Source: an uncultured Cohaesibacter sp. (GTDB taxonomy: Bacteria > Pseudomonadota > Alphaproteobacteria > Rhizobiales > Cohaesibacteraceae). Taken from it: a DNA stretch of 64,000 bases. Each line of letters starts with the position of its first letter. Position 1 is the stretch's first letter. Location of the stretch: NCBI RefSeq assembly GCF_963662805.1, contig NZ_OY759863.1, positions 248,001-312,000 on the forward strand, read 5' to 3'. Position numbers and translations under genes: made by a program. Shown piece after piece: positions 53,527-63,051 of this stretch. The notes below the pieces were generated by a model. The model worked only from the letters and a program-made list of their open reading frames with translations. It searched no databases and was not told the DNA's origin.

Positions 53527-54621
53527 ATGATTAAAACAATCCTTCTGCTTATCGCCTCCGTCAGCCTTTTGGCCGGATGCAATGAAAGTCTCTTTCCCGT
53601 TGGAGCCCAAGAGGTGCAACAGGAAGATCCTTTTGCTCGCCCGGCTAAGATTGCCACGGCTCAGAAAGTGACGTTCAGCGTTCACAAGACCTTTCCCGGT
53701 GTGACCAAGGCATCGCGCAACTCCGTTCTCGCTTTTCGCGTGGCGGGCCAGATCGATGAACTTCCGGTCCGCTCGGGGCAGTTTCTGAAGAAGGGAGAAG
53801 TTATCGCCCGGCTGGATGATGCGACCTATCAGAATGCGCTGGCAGAGCGACAGGCGAGCTTTGATCTTGCTAGGACCCAGCTCGAACGTTCCGAGGCTCT
53901 GTTCAAGAAAGATCATGTAGCCAAGGCGTCACTCGATTCGGCCCAATCGACGTTTGACTCCGCAGCTGCGGCTCTGAAGACGGCTGAGGAGAATGTCGAG
54001 TACACGACCCTTCATGCCCCCTATGACGGCATCATCGCCAAGACCAATGTGGAGCGGTTTCAATATGTTGCGGCGGGCACATCGATCGTGACCTTTCAGG
54101 ATCGCGACAATATCGATGTGGTCTTCAACGTACCCGAGAAAATCTTCCTGATCTTCAATCCGCTCAAGCTGAAAGTGAAGCCTCAGGTCAATGTGCGCTT
54201 TGATGCCCTGCCCAACAGGGTCTTCACCGCCACCTATAAGGAACATGAAGCCCTGCCCGACACGGTCACCCGGTCATTCGAGGTGACCGTCACGATGCCA
54301 CGTCCGACCGATATCACAGTGCTACCGGGGATGAGCGTCAGCGTCAGCGTCGATATGGCCAACGCGATGAGCGAGAGCGGCATTGAAGGCCTGCTCGTTC
54401 CGCTCGAGTCGGTCTTTGATGAAGGCGGCAAGAAGTGGGTCTGGAAGGTCGATGGCGAGGGCTTGACGCACAAGACCGAGGTCGAAGTGTTCGGCATCGA
54501 GGAAGGTGCCATCCGGCTCAAATCCGGCCTTGAAGATGGCGATCGGGTCGTGGCAGTCGGCGTTGCCCATGTCACCGAAGGCATGAAGGTGCGACCCTAC
54601 AAGAAGGAAGGCGGCCTGTAA
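53527..54621 (+). CDS. RND efflux periplasmic adaptor (membrane fusion protein, lipoprotein)
   Basis: A 364-residue HlyD/AcrA-type adaptor. The lipobox LLAGC follows an N-terminal hydrophobic stretch (MIKTILLLIASVS), so it is probably anchored by lipid in the periplasm. The barrel-sandwich segments (VAGQIDELPVRSGQFLKKGE; YTTLHAPYDGIIAKTNVERF) flank a coiled-coil hairpin. It pairs with the RND pump gene 12 bases downstream. No outer-membrane channel gene is nearby. Confidence 0.9.
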   Translation: MIKTILLLIASVSLLAGCNESLFPVGAQEVQQEDPFARPAKIATAQKVTFSVHKTFPGVTKASRNSVLAFRVAGQIDELPVRSGQFLKKGEVIARLDDATYQNALAERQASFDLARTQLERSEALFKKDHVAKASLDSAQSTFDSAAAALKTAEENVEYTTLHAPYDGIIAKTNVERFQYVAAGTSIVTFQDRDNIDVVFNVPEKIFLIFNPLKLKVKPQVNVRFDALPNRVFTATYKEHEALPDTVTRSFEVTVTMPRPTDITVLPGMSVSVSVDMANAMSESGIEGLLVPLESVFDEGGKKWVWKVDGEGLTHKTEVEVFGIEEGAIRLKSGLEDGDRVVAVGVAHVTEGMKVRPYKKEGGL

Positions 54622-54633
54622 GGGTTAAATCTC

Positions 54634-57600
54634 ATGAACTTGACAGATTACGCCATCGAGAAGAAAACCGTCAGCTGGATGATGACGTTCATCCTGCTGT
54701 TCGGGGGAGTCCTCGCGTTTCTCGGTCTGGGGCGCCTCGAAGACCCAGAATTCACCATCAAGCAGGCTGTGATTGTGACCGCCTACCCCGGCGCCTCGGC
54801 GCTCGAGGTTGAGGAAGAAATCACGCTTCCCATCGAAACGGCCCTGCAACAGCTCCCCTATGTAGACAACATCACGTCGGTTTCTTCCGCCAGCCTCAGT
54901 CAGGTGACGGTGGAAATGAAGCCTATCTATCGTGAACATGATCTGGCGCAGATCTGGGACGAAATGCGCCGCAAGATCAGGGACATGCAGGATGACCTTC
55001 CAATTGGTTCAGGCACGCCGGTCATCAATGACGATTTTGGTGATGTCTACGGCATCTTCATGGCCGTTACCGGTGACGGCTACAGCCATCAGGAGCTGAA
55101 CGACTATGCTGACTTCCTGCGTCGCGAGCTCGTGCTCGTTGATGGAGTCGGCAAGGTTTCCGTTGGCGGCGATTTGCAAAAACAGATCATTCTTGAGGTC
55201 AGCCGCGCAAAGCTCAGCACCTACAATCTGTCTGTTACCAGCCTGCAGACCCTTTTGCAGAACCAGAACCTCGTTTCCAATGCCGGTAACATCAAGGTAG
55301 GCAGCGAGTATATCCGCATTAGCTCGACGGGCAATTACGACAACGAAAGCAAGATCCGCGACGTCCTGCTCGGACAGACAGGTGATCAGTTGATCTATCT
55401 GTCGGATGTTGCCGACGTCAAGATCGACTACAAGCAGCCGCCGACGCACGTCTATCGCTTCAACGGCAAACAGGCGCTTTCCCTCGGGATCTCCTTCTCG
55501 TCAGGCGTCAACGTGGTTGAAGTGGGTCAGCGGATCAAGGATCGCCTCGCAGAACTCGATTATTCGCGTCCCGTCGGTATATCGCTGTCAACAATCTATG
55601 ATCAGCCAACCCTGGTTGAGCAGTCGATCAACAATTTCCTGATCTCGCTGGCTGAAGCAGTCGGTATCGTGATTGTCGTGCTACTCGTCACGATGGGGTT
55701 GCGATCCGGCATTCTGATGAGTCTGATCCTTCTGTTGACCATTTGCGGTACTTTCATCGTCATGAAAGTCGCTGCGATTGATCTCCATCGCGTCTCGCTC
55801 GGTGCGCTCATCATCGCGCTCGGGATGCTCGTCGACAATGCCATCGTGATCACGGACGGTATTCTTATCGGGTTGAAGCAGGGCCTTACGCGCGTTCAGG
55901 CGGCACACCGGATTGTCTCGCAGACCGTCTGGCCTTTGTTTGGAGCGACGGTCATCGCCGTGGTGGCCTTCGCCCCGATTGGTCTGTCGCCGGATGCGAC
56001 GGGTGAATTTACTGGCTCCCTGTTTTGGATCCTGCTGATTTCCCTGATGATTTCGTGGGTTCTGGCAATCACACTCACCCCGTTTCTTGCCTCCATCATG
56101 TTCTCCGAAGCCAAGGTGAAAGACAAGGAGAGTGAGGAAGACGAGGACACTGACCCCTACAAGGGCGTCTTCTATCAGCTTTACAAATGGGGTCTTCTTT
56201 TGGCCCTTCGGTTCCGCTGGTTGACTGTTCTGGTCTTGCTGGGGGGCATGGGGGGAGCCATCTACGGCTTTGGATTTGTCAGTCAGGCGTTCTTTCCGCC
56301 TTCGAACCTGCCCTCCTTCACAGTCGATTACTGGCTGCCACAAGGCTCGGATATCCGCGAGACGATCAAGGACATGACCACTCTTGAGTCTGTGCTGCAG
56401 AAGAACGAAAAGATCAAGCAGATCACGACGACCGTTGGTCAAGGGGCGGAACGTTTCATGCTGACCTACAACTCGGAACGGAGCTACGCGAACTATGGCC
56501 AGTTCATCATCGAGGTGAACCAGTATGACGATCTGCCCGAGGTTCGCTCCTGGGTAGACAAGACTCTGAAGGAAATGGCACCGCAAGCCTTCGTCAAGTC
56601 TGATCGCTTCCAGATCGGTCCGGCCAATGCCGCAAAAATCGAGGCGCGCATCTCCGGCCCCGATCCGGTCGAGTTGCGCCGAATTGCACGCGACGTGATG
56701 CAGATCTTCCGCGATGATCCCGATACGATCAACGTGCGTCAAGACTGGCGGGAACGAACCAAAGTTCTGCGGCCACAATTCGCCGAAGCCGAAGCCCGTA
56801 GGCTGGGAATTTCCAAGGCGGACATTGACGATGCGATCCTGATGAATGTGAAGGGACTGGAAATCGCCAAGGTCCGCGATGGCTCCTCTATCCTGCCGAT
56901 CATTCTGAGGCCACCGCTCACCGAGAGATCAAGCGTTGAGGATCTGGGCAATATTCAGGTCTACAGCCCGGTTCTCAGTCGCTATGTCAGCATCGATCAG
57001 GTTGTCTACAACATCGATCTGGAATGGGAAGATCCGTTGGTCATGCGGCGCGATCGCAAGCGGACGATCAAGGTGTGGGCCGACCCAGACCCGAATTCGC
57101 CGACCAACAGCTTCGCCCTGTTCGAGCGGCTCCAACCAAAAGTCGAGGCGCTCGAGCTGCCGCCCGGTTATTCCCTGTCTTGGGGTGGCGAGCATGAATC
57201 GCAGGCGAAAGCCAACAAGGCGGTCTTCACCTTCGTGCCGCTCGGGGTTCTGGTGATGTTTGCGATCACGGTGATGCTGTTCAACTCCTTCAAGCAGACG
57301 CTTGTGGTCTGGTTGACGGTTCCGCTCGCCATCATCGGCGTAACGGCCGGCCTACTGCTGTTCAATCAGCCCTTCAGCTTCACCGCCCTTCTCGGCTTCT
57401 TGTCTCTTTCGGGCATGTTGCTGAAGAACGGCATTGTGTTGATCGAGGAAATCAAGCGACTGAATGAGGAAGAAGATCTGAACATGCACGACGCCATCAC
57501 ACGCGCCGCCGTGTCTCGCCTGAGGCCGGTGACGATGGCTGCGGTCACGACCGTTCTTGGCCTGTTGCCGCTGCTGTTCGACATCTTCTTTGCGCCGCTG

Positions 57601-57720
57601 GCGGTCACCATCATGTTCGGTCTCACCGCCGCAACGGTCCTGACCCTTGTCGTGGTGCCGGTGTTGTTTGCCATCTTCTATGGCATTTCCTATCGCCGGG
57701 GCGAAACCATCTCGAACTGA
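54634..57720 (+). CDS. RND family efflux pump inner-membrane transporter
   Basis: A 1028-residue RND transporter of the usual length (about 1,000-1,050). A first helix (VSWMMTFILLFGGVLAFLGL), two large periplasmic loops and two groups of helices (RSGILMSLILLLTICGTFIV; LTVPLAIIGVTAGLLLFNQP) are visible. The conserved helix 4 segment with GALIIALGMLVDNAIVITDG carries the proton-relay aspartate. It exports drugs or other small molecules with proton drive; the substrate is unknown. Confidence 0.94.
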   Translation: MNLTDYAIEKKTVSWMMTFILLFGGVLAFLGLGRLEDPEFTIKQAVIVTAYPGASALEVEEEITLPIETALQQLPYVDNITSVSSASLSQVTVEMKPIYREHDLAQIWDEMRRKIRDMQDDLPIGSGTPVINDDFGDVYGIFMAVTGDGYSHQELNDYADFLRRELVLVDGVGKVSVGGDLQKQIILEVSRAKLSTYNLSVTSLQTLLQNQNLVSNAGNIKVGSEYIRISSTGNYDNESKIRDVLLGQTGDQLIYLSDVADVKIDYKQPPTHVYRFNGKQALSLGISFSSGVNVVEVGQRIKDRLAELDYSRPVGISLSTIYDQPTLVEQSINNFLISLAEAVGIVIVVLLVTMGLRSGILMSLILLLTICGTFIVMKVAAIDLHRVSLGALIIALGMLVDNAIVITDGILIGLKQGLTRVQAAHRIVSQTVWPLFGATVIAVVAFAPIGLSPDATGEFTGSLFWILLISLMISWVLAITLTPFLASIMFSEAKVKDKESEEDEDTDPYKGVFYQLYKWGLLLALRFRWLTVLVLLGGMGGAIYGFGFVSQAFFPPSNLPSFTVDYWLPQGSDIRETIKDMTTLESVLQKNEKIKQITTTVGQGAERFMLTYNSERSYANYGQFIIEVNQYDDLPEVRSWVDKTLKEMAPQAFVKSDRFQIGPANAAKIEARISGPDPVELRRIARDVMQIFRDDPDTINVRQDWRERTKVLRPQFAEAEARRLGISKADIDDAILMNVKGLEIAKVRDGSSILPIILRPPLTERSSVEDLGNIQVYSPVLSRYVSIDQVVYNIDLEWEDPLVMRRDRKRTIKVWADPDPNSPTNSFALFERLQPKVEALELPPGYSLSWGGEHESQAKANKAVFTFVPLGVLVMFAITVMLFNSFKQTLVVWLTVPLAIIGVTAGLLLFNQPFSFTALLGFLSLSGMLLKNGIVLIEEIKRLNEEEDLNMHDAITRAAVSRLRPVTMAAVTTVLGLLPLLFDIFFAPLAVTIMFGLTAATVLTLVVVPVLFAIFYGISYRRGETISN

Positions 57721-57746
57721 TAAGACTGAGTTCAATGCGATAAAAC

Positions 57747-57780
57747 AAAAGGGGCGGCCCTGCGACTGCCCCTTTTCTCT
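57747..57780. terminator. Bidirectional terminator between convergent genes
   Basis: AAAAGGGGC (57747-57755) and GCCCCTTTT (57768-57776) form a 9-bp stem with T-rich flanks on both strands, between the RND pump gene and the convergent kinase gene. Confidence 0.8.
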
Positions 57781-57798
57781 TGGCGTCACTTGCTCTGG

Positions 57799-58284
57799 TC
57801 AGTCCGTAACAATTGTCAGGCCTTCCTCTGCCAGAGGCGGCTCGAAATATCGTGCCATCTGGAAGAACATCTCTTCGGTATCGGTCTTTGCTCTCTTGGG
57901 CTGTTGGCTGACCCGCTCCCGGATCTGCGCCAGACACACGTCGTCCTGGACATCGAGAAAATGAAGCAGGTGCCCTGCTCCGACCTCATCACTGATGCCC
58001 TTCAGCCAGGCCCGTTGCTCAACTGTGTTGGCGGGAAAATCCAGAACCACATCCTGCCCTCGTGTCAGCAGGTTCTTTGCCAGCTTTTTGATCTGTGGCT
58101 TCAATAGCCCGGACAACCTCACATAGTCGGGGACTGAGCGGATCTGATCCGGGAAAAGCGCCGCGAGCCAATCGTCTTCCTCGATCAGGATAGCATCCAT
58201 CTGAGCCGCGATTGCCTTCGCCCGGGTCGACTTGCCAGCCCCCATCTTGCCGCAAAAGAAAACCAGCGTTCCCTTTTCCATCAT
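57799..58284 (-). CDS. P-loop kinase (AAA_33/zeta-toxin-like)
   Basis: About 161 residues with Walker A CGKMGAGKST and a single small kinase domain (ILIEEDDWLAALFPD; later RERVSQQPKRAKTDTEEM). The family includes small-molecule and nucleotide kinases as well as zeta toxins; no antitoxin gene is next to it. AGGAG lies 6 bases before ATG 58284. The target is unknown. Confidence 0.82.
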   Translation of the reverse strand: MMEKGTLVFFCGKMGAGKSTRAKAIAAQMDAILIEEDDWLAALFPDQIRSVPDYVRLSGLLKPQIKKLAKNLLTRGQDVVLDFPANTVEQRAWLKGISDEVGAGHLLHFLDVQDDVCLAQIRERVSQQPKRAKTDTEEMFFQMARYFEPPLAEEGLTIVTD

Positions 58285-58308
58285 CAGAACTCCTCTGCGC
58301 GAGACCAC

Positions 58309-58345
58309 CAAAAAGAAAAGGGCCCGCAAGATCTTGCGAGCCCTT
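58309..58345 (-). terminator. Terminator after rpsI
   Basis: On the minus strand AAGGGCTCGCAAG and CTTGCGGGCCCTT form a 13-base stem followed by TTCTTTTT. It ends the rplM-rpsI transcript just upstream of the kinase gene. Confidence 0.85.
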
Positions 58346-58376
58346 GAATTGCATGGCTTGAAAAAGCCGTTCCAGA

Positions 58377-58856
58377 TTAACGTTTGGAGAACTGGAACGA
58401 ACGACGAGCTTTTGCACGGCCGTATTTCTTACGTTCAACAACGCGAGAGTCACGGGTCAGGAAGCCGCCTTTTTTCAGGACAGGGCGCAGTTCCGGCTCA
58501 TAGTAGGTCAGAGCTTTGGACAGGCCGTGGCGAATGGCGCCAGCCTGACCGGAAAGACCACCACCGGTTACGGTGCAGACGATGTCGAACTGGCCAGCGC
58601 GGTCAGCAGCAACGATCGGCTGCTGAACAACCATCTGCAGAACCGGACGACCGAAGTATACGGACATCTCTTTTTTGTTGACGATGATTTTGCCGGAGCC
58701 GGGTTTGATCCAGACGCGGGCAACCGCATCTTTACGTTTACCGGTGGCATAGGCACGGCCATGAGCATCAAGCTTCTGAACGTGGACCGGGGCGGATTCA
58801 GCTTCAACGCCAACTGCGGAGCCGAGTTCTTCAAGAGACTGGACTGTATCGCTCAT
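58377..58856 (-). CDS. rpsI: 30S ribosomal protein S9
   Basis: A 159-residue S9 with an alphaproteobacterial N-terminal extension before ATGKRKDAVARVWIKPGSGK and the conserved C-terminus KKYGRAKARRSFQFSKR. It lies two bases after rplM and is translated with it. Confidence 0.98.
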   Translation of the reverse strand: MSDTVQSLEELGSAVGVEAESAPVHVQKLDAHGRAYATGKRKDAVARVWIKPGSGKIIVNKKEMSVYFGRPVLQMVVQQPIVAADRAGQFDIVCTVTGGGLSGQAGAIRHGLSKALTYYEPELRPVLKKGGFLTRDSRVVERKKYGRAKARRSFQFSKR

Positions 58857-58858
58857 GA

Positions 58859-59320
58859 TTAGGCCCTCGCGTTCTTGGTGTTCAAGGATTTGACGTCCAG
58901 AGTCTCAGGGGTCTGGGCTTCATGCGGATGCTTGTCACCAGCGTAGACACGCAGGTTGGACAGCTGGGTGCGGGTCAGAGGACCGCCCGGCATCATGCGC
59001 TGAACAGCTTTCTGGATCACGCGCTCGGGGAATTTGCCCTCGATGATCTGGCGCGCAGTGCGCTCCTTGATGCCGCCCGGATGACCGGTGTGCCAGTAAT
59101 ATTTTTTGTTTTCGTACTTGCGACCGGTTAGTTTCACCTTGTCAGCATTGATGACGATAACATTGTCGCCGCAATCCATATGCGGAGTGAAGGTGGCTTT
59201 ATGCTTGCCGCGCAGGCGCATCGCGATGAGCGAGGCAAGGCGACCAAGCACCAGACCTTCTGCATCGATGAGAATCCATTTCTTCTCGATGTTAGAAGGG
59301 TTTGCAGAAAAAGTTTTCAT
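58859..59320 (-). CDS. rplM: 50S ribosomal protein L13
   Basis: A 153-residue L13 (KWILIDAEGLVLGRLASLIA; GDNVIVINADKVKLTGRK). First gene of the rplM-rpsI operon. Confidence 0.98.
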   Translation of the reverse strand: MKTFSANPSNIEKKWILIDAEGLVLGRLASLIAMRLRGKHKATFTPHMDCGDNVIVINADKVKLTGRKYENKKYYWHTGHPGGIKERTARQIIEGKFPERVIQKAVQRMMPGGPLTRTQLSNLRVYAGDKHPHEAQTPETLDVKSLNTKNARA

Positions 59321-59569
59321 TGCTCTTCCGTTTTCAGTGTCGGTATGACAACGCGAAACGGCGACCGATTAGCTGGTCGCCGCAATGTCTGGCGCTCTTT
59401 ATATGGATGAAGAAAACTTTGTCAAGGGATTTCATTCTATAAAACTCAATGAAATCAACACTCTATTTTTGCGGTAATTAATTACCACACAAAATCGAAC
59501 TTCCCGTCTCCCTTGTTGGCATTTTTCGAAGCTTTGGGCAAGGCTGGTCAGAATTTGGACTGTCCCGGC

Positions 59570-60463
59570 TCAGGTCTGAAGGCAGCCGCCCTCCTCCATC
59601 AGCCATGTCACGGTCTGGCAATGCATTTCTTCATGGGGGCTGTTCTGGCACCAGGCGACGGTTTGCAGGATTGTCCAACCCAAGGCCCTTTGCCGGTCCA
59701 GCCCGAGAGAGTCGCTGAGCCGGTTGAGCCGAGATAGCGCAGCTTCCTTGCTATGGCCGAATTCGAAGCTCCTGACAATCGAGGCCAGCGCGAACTCCCG
59801 CTCTCCAATCAGGGGCTTGGGATCAATCGCGAGCCAGGGCATTCTCTCAGCCGCAAGGATGTTGTGGCCGTGCAGATCCTGATGCAACAACACCTGCTCG
59901 CCCTGAGTCTCGACCAACCGCTTGCCCCACGCAAGGGCGCAATCGATCTTCTGTTTCCGGTCGGCGGGGCGCTTGTTGCGGACATGCCTTAGGTGTTTCA
60001 TCCACATGCGGGCTTCGTCCTTCAGGCATCGAACGGGCTCGTCTGTCGTCACCCACAGGCGCGGTAGAATGTCTATATAGACCGCCATCGGATCCCGCTC
60101 ACCTCCGGCCAGAAACGTGCCCGGACGGCAGGCTTCGAGAAGCAGGGCGTGGTGGATGGGATCATGATCGAGAAGATATATGGCGCCGTTGCCGCCCCAG
60201 ATGCGCAGGGCTGCAGCTTCGTCGCGGCATTCCCGGTGTGGCCACTGAATCTTCAGCACCATCAGGGGCCCGCCTCCGCGACGCACGACAGGCAAAACCA
60301 GAGAGACGGACCCGCCGCCATAGGGCGCTCCGGCGACTTCCAGTCCCCATTGGAAAAGCGCGCGAGACACTGTCTCGGGCAGCCGGTCCAGCCAGTCTTG
60401 CCCGGTTTCCTCATCCCTGAGCCAGAACAGTGACTGACGCACTGTTTCGTGGTTCGTAATCAT
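59570..60463 (-). CDS. APH(6)/streptomycin 6-kinase-like phosphotransferase
   Basis: About 297 residues resembling the aminoglycoside/hydroxyurea antibiotic resistance kinase family. The catalytic loop LLHQDLHGHNIL and metal-binding WLAIDPKPLIGEREF match APH(6). Members phosphorylate streptomycin, but many chromosomal copies have no shown resistance role. ATG 60463 or 60502 is possible; neither has a strong ribosome binding site. It stands alone and looks chromosomal rather than part of a cassette. Confidence 0.82.
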   Translation of the reverse strand: MITNHETVRQSLFWLRDEETGQDWLDRLPETVSRALFQWGLEVAGAPYGGGSVSLVLPVVRRGGGPLMVLKIQWPHRECRDEAAALRIWGGNGAIYLLDHDPIHHALLLEACRPGTFLAGGERDPMAVYIDILPRLWVTTDEPVRCLKDEARMWMKHLRHVRNKRPADRKQKIDCALAWGKRLVETQGEQVLLHQDLHGHNILAAERMPWLAIDPKPLIGEREFALASIVRSFEFGHSKEAALSRLNRLSDSLGLDRQRALGWTILQTVAWCQNSPHEEMHCQTVTWLMEEGGCLQT

Positions 60464-60691
60464 ACAGATCGAGCCATCCTCCCTCCGTCCCAAGGGTGCC
60501 ATTCGTAAGGCTGCTATGCAAGAGGACAGGTTGACTCTCCACCGCCCCCGTGATCAATGTCCGGTCCTGTGTGAAATGCCGCCTTTTGCATGGCCGCTCG
60601 CACTCGATTTTGTGGCTTCAACCGACATGCACCCGAGGGGAGACCCAATCCCGCTCCGTGCACGCATGAACTTGAATTGAGGAGACCAGAG

Positions 60692-61507
60692 ATGTCGGCC
60701 ATCACCCCCGTTGAGGATCCAATCGTCCTTGTGCAGCAGAATGGCCCGGTTCGCCGGTTGATCATGAACCGTCCGGAAGGCCGGAACCTGCTGACCGAGG
60801 AAATGATGGCAGCGCTGATTCTTGAGCTCGAGCGCGCCGGTCAGGACGACTGCACCCGTGTCATCGTTCTGGCAGCAAGAGGCCCGGTTTTCTGTGGTGG
60901 ATACAATCTCAAGGACTTCACCGCGCATCGTGCAGATTCGGACGGAGGCAAGCATTTCTTCGGCCTGATCACGCGGACGAGTGTCGCGGTCATGCAGACC
61001 ATCATCAACATCCCGAAAATGGTGATCGCCGAAGTTCAAGGGCCAGCCTATGCTGCGGGCTGTCAGCTGGTTGCGACCTGCGATCTCGTCATCGCCGTCA
61101 ATGAGGCCACCTTCCGCACCCCCGGCGTTGATATCGGCGTGTTCGGCACCACGGCCATGGTCGCCCTCACCCGCCTCATCCCGCCCAAGCAGGCGATGGA
61201 AATGCTGATCACCGGCGAGCCCATCGATGCGCACACCGCCAAGGCCTATGGCCTCGTCAACCGGGTCGTGCCGCTGGAATATCTTCAGGCGGTGGTCGAC
61301 AAATATGCTCTGGAGATTGCCAAGAAGTCTTCCGACGCCATCAAGTTCGGCAAGGAAACCTTCTATCGTCAGGCTGACATGACCCTCAACGAGGCCTATG
61401 ATCTGGCAACGCACGTCATGACCGAGAATCTTCTGCACGCCGATGCGCGCGAAGGCATCAGCGCCTATCTTGAGAAGCGCGAGCCGGTCTGGCCAAGCGA
61501 GAAGTAA
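60692..61507 (+). CDS. Enoyl-CoA hydratase/isomerase family protein
   Basis: A 271-residue crotonase-fold protein. Oxyanion-hole segments are seen in ARGPVFCGGYNLKDF and VQGPAYAAGCQLVATCDL. It probably hydrates or isomerises an acyl-CoA in fatty-acid breakdown; family membership does not tell the substrate. GAGGAG lies 8 bases before ATG 60692. Followed by a CoA-binding protein gene. Confidence 0.88.
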   Translation: MSAITPVEDPIVLVQQNGPVRRLIMNRPEGRNLLTEEMMAALILELERAGQDDCTRVIVLAARGPVFCGGYNLKDFTAHRADSDGGKHFFGLITRTSVAVMQTIINIPKMVIAEVQGPAYAAGCQLVATCDLVIAVNEATFRTPGVDIGVFGTTAMVALTRLIPPKQAMEMLITGEPIDAHTAKAYGLVNRVVPLEYLQAVVDKYALEIAKKSSDAIKFGKETFYRQADMTLNEAYDLATHVMTENLLHADAREGISAYLEKREPVWPSEK

Positions 61508-61562
61508 AGCCGCTCCTGATACAAACAGATCGGGGACGGGAAAAAGGACGGGGAACAAGCAC

Positions 61563-61988
61563 GTGGATCACACCCACTATTCAGACGCCTATATTCGGAC
61601 GATCCTTGACGATGTCAGGACCATCGCATTGGTTGGAGCCAGCGAAAAGCCGGCCCGGCCCAGCTATCAGGTGATGGAATATCTGCTGTCCAAGGGCTAT
61701 GTCGTCATTCCCGTCAATCCCGGACTGGCCGGAGGAGAGATCCTCGGCCGCCCGGTTGCCGCGTCCCTTGCCGATATCGACGAGCCGATCGACATGGTCG
61801 ACATCTTCCGCAATTCCGAAGCGGCTGGCGGCGTCACCGATGAGGCCATCGCAGCAGGGGCAAAAGTCGTCTGGATGCAGCTTGGCGTCGCCAACGACGA
61901 AGCCGCTGCCCGTGCTGAGGCTGCGGGACTGAAGGTTGTGATGAATCGTTGCCCGAAAATCGAGTATCCTCGAGTCATACCATCCTGA
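61563..61988 (+). CDS. CoA-binding (YccU-like) protein
   Basis: A 141-residue CoA_binding_2 protein with the Rossmann start IRTIALVGASEKPARPSYQV and MNRCPKIEYPR at the end. The likely start is GTG 61563 behind a purine-rich AGGACGGGGAAC. Function is not established; the fold suggests CoA or nucleotide binding. Confidence 0.82.
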   Translation: MDHTHYSDAYIRTILDDVRTIALVGASEKPARPSYQVMEYLLSKGYVVIPVNPGLAGGEILGRPVAASLADIDEPIDMVDIFRNSEAAGGVTDEAIAAGAKVVWMQLGVANDEAAARAEAAGLKVVMNRCPKIEYPRVIPS

Positions 61989-62011
61989 TTCCCGCCTCTA
62001 GTCCTGAGCAG

Positions 62012-62842
62012 ATGACAGCCCAATCAATCACAATCGGTGACTATTCCGTCACGCTACTCCACGATGGCTTCTTTACCGAGAGTCTCTATATCCTGACCCA
62101 TCCCAAGGGTGTGTCCGCCAAAGCAGATGCGCTAGAGCATTATGCAGAGAGCGCCATTCGCGTTCCGGTCAATTGCTTCTTGTTGCAGAGGAACGGTGAC
62201 AAAATCCTTGTCGATTGTGGAGCGGGAAGCAGTTGGGGTACTGACTATGGGCATATGCGAACGCAGTTGGCGGATCTCGGCATCGAGCCAAGCGAGATAT
62301 CCCATATCCTGATCACCCATCTGCATGGCGATCATGCGCTGGGACTGATCGAGCAGGACAAGACCTATTTTCCTCAAGCAGAGATCATCGTCCCCGAGGC
62401 AGACTGGACCTTCTATGGCGATGAGGCCAATGTTCCCCTCGCCCCGGAACAGGGGCGCGGTGCGTTCAAGCTCGTTGCGCTTTTCAAAGAGATTTGTGGA
62501 GACAGGATCAAACCCGTTCTTACTGGTGAGGTGCTGAAAGACATTGTTCTTGTGCCCCTGCCCGGTCACACCCGCGGCCATTCCGGCTTTGAGGTGAAAG
62601 GCAACGAGCAGCATCTGCTGCTCTGGGGTGACGTCGTTCACCTCTGGGCCCTGCAACCGATGTATCCGGAAATCGGCGTTGTCTTCGACTTCGACAAGCA
62701 ACAGGCCATCGAAACACGCAAAACGGCCCTCGCCCGAGCTGCCGATGAAGCGCTGATCGTCGGAGGCGGGCATCTCGATGGCTTCATGCGGGTCTTGCCG
62801 CGTGGTGCAGCCTTCGAAATGCGACAAGTCGAGATGACCTGA
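62012..62842 (+). CDS. Metallo-beta-lactamase fold hydrolase
   Basis: A 276-residue MBL-fold protein with the metal motif THLHGDHALG, later PGHTRGHSG and WGDVVHLW, and a C-terminal GGGHLDGF. It has no obvious secretion signal, so it probably acts in the cytoplasm on a thioester, lactone or related compound. ATG 62012 is 23 bases after the CoA-binding gene. Confidence 0.86.
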   Translation: MTAQSITIGDYSVTLLHDGFFTESLYILTHPKGVSAKADALEHYAESAIRVPVNCFLLQRNGDKILVDCGAGSSWGTDYGHMRTQLADLGIEPSEISHILITHLHGDHALGLIEQDKTYFPQAEIIVPEADWTFYGDEANVPLAPEQGRGAFKLVALFKEICGDRIKPVLTGEVLKDIVLVPLPGHTRGHSGFEVKGNEQHLLLWGDVVHLWALQPMYPEIGVVFDFDKQQAIETRKTALARAADEALIVGGGHLDGFMRVLPRGAAFEMRQVEMT

Positions 62843-62903
62843 CTACATAGCGCCATTTCATTTCACACCACTACCTTCAATAGTTTGAAATTAGCATGTC
62901 TTT

Positions 62904-62975
62904 GCGCGTTCGCGGCTAAATTTGAAATTGTATTTTCGCAATTGAATTAGCGAACCAACGCGCTCTGAGCTAAAG
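62904..62975 (+). ncRNA. Candidate SAM-type riboswitch (SAM-II/V-like)
   Basis: Upstream of the O-acetylhomoserine sulfhydrylase gene, GCGCGTT (62904-62910) pairs with AACGCGC (62957-62963), enclosing a second hairpin, and GCTAAA occurs at 62915 and again at 62969 just after the stem. A 3' GCTAAA after a short GC stem before met genes recalls the SAM-II/V riboswitches of alphaproteobacteria, but the full consensus was not verified and the enclosed hairpin is longer than usual. Confidence 0.4.
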
Positions 62976-63051
62976 TCCATTCCATATCCGATCAAACACA
63001 ATCAGCCGTTGACCATGATGTCGACCGGCACCCAAGAAATCAGGGGGAATC

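Noticed and set aside
55681..56778. 365-codon frame antisense to the RND pump gene
   Set aside because: Shadow of the pump gene; composition biased and without motifs.
60554..61558. 334-codon frame antisense to the enoyl-CoA hydratase gene
   Set aside because: It is the complement of a well-supported gene and shows no domain; high GC makes long antisense frames likely.
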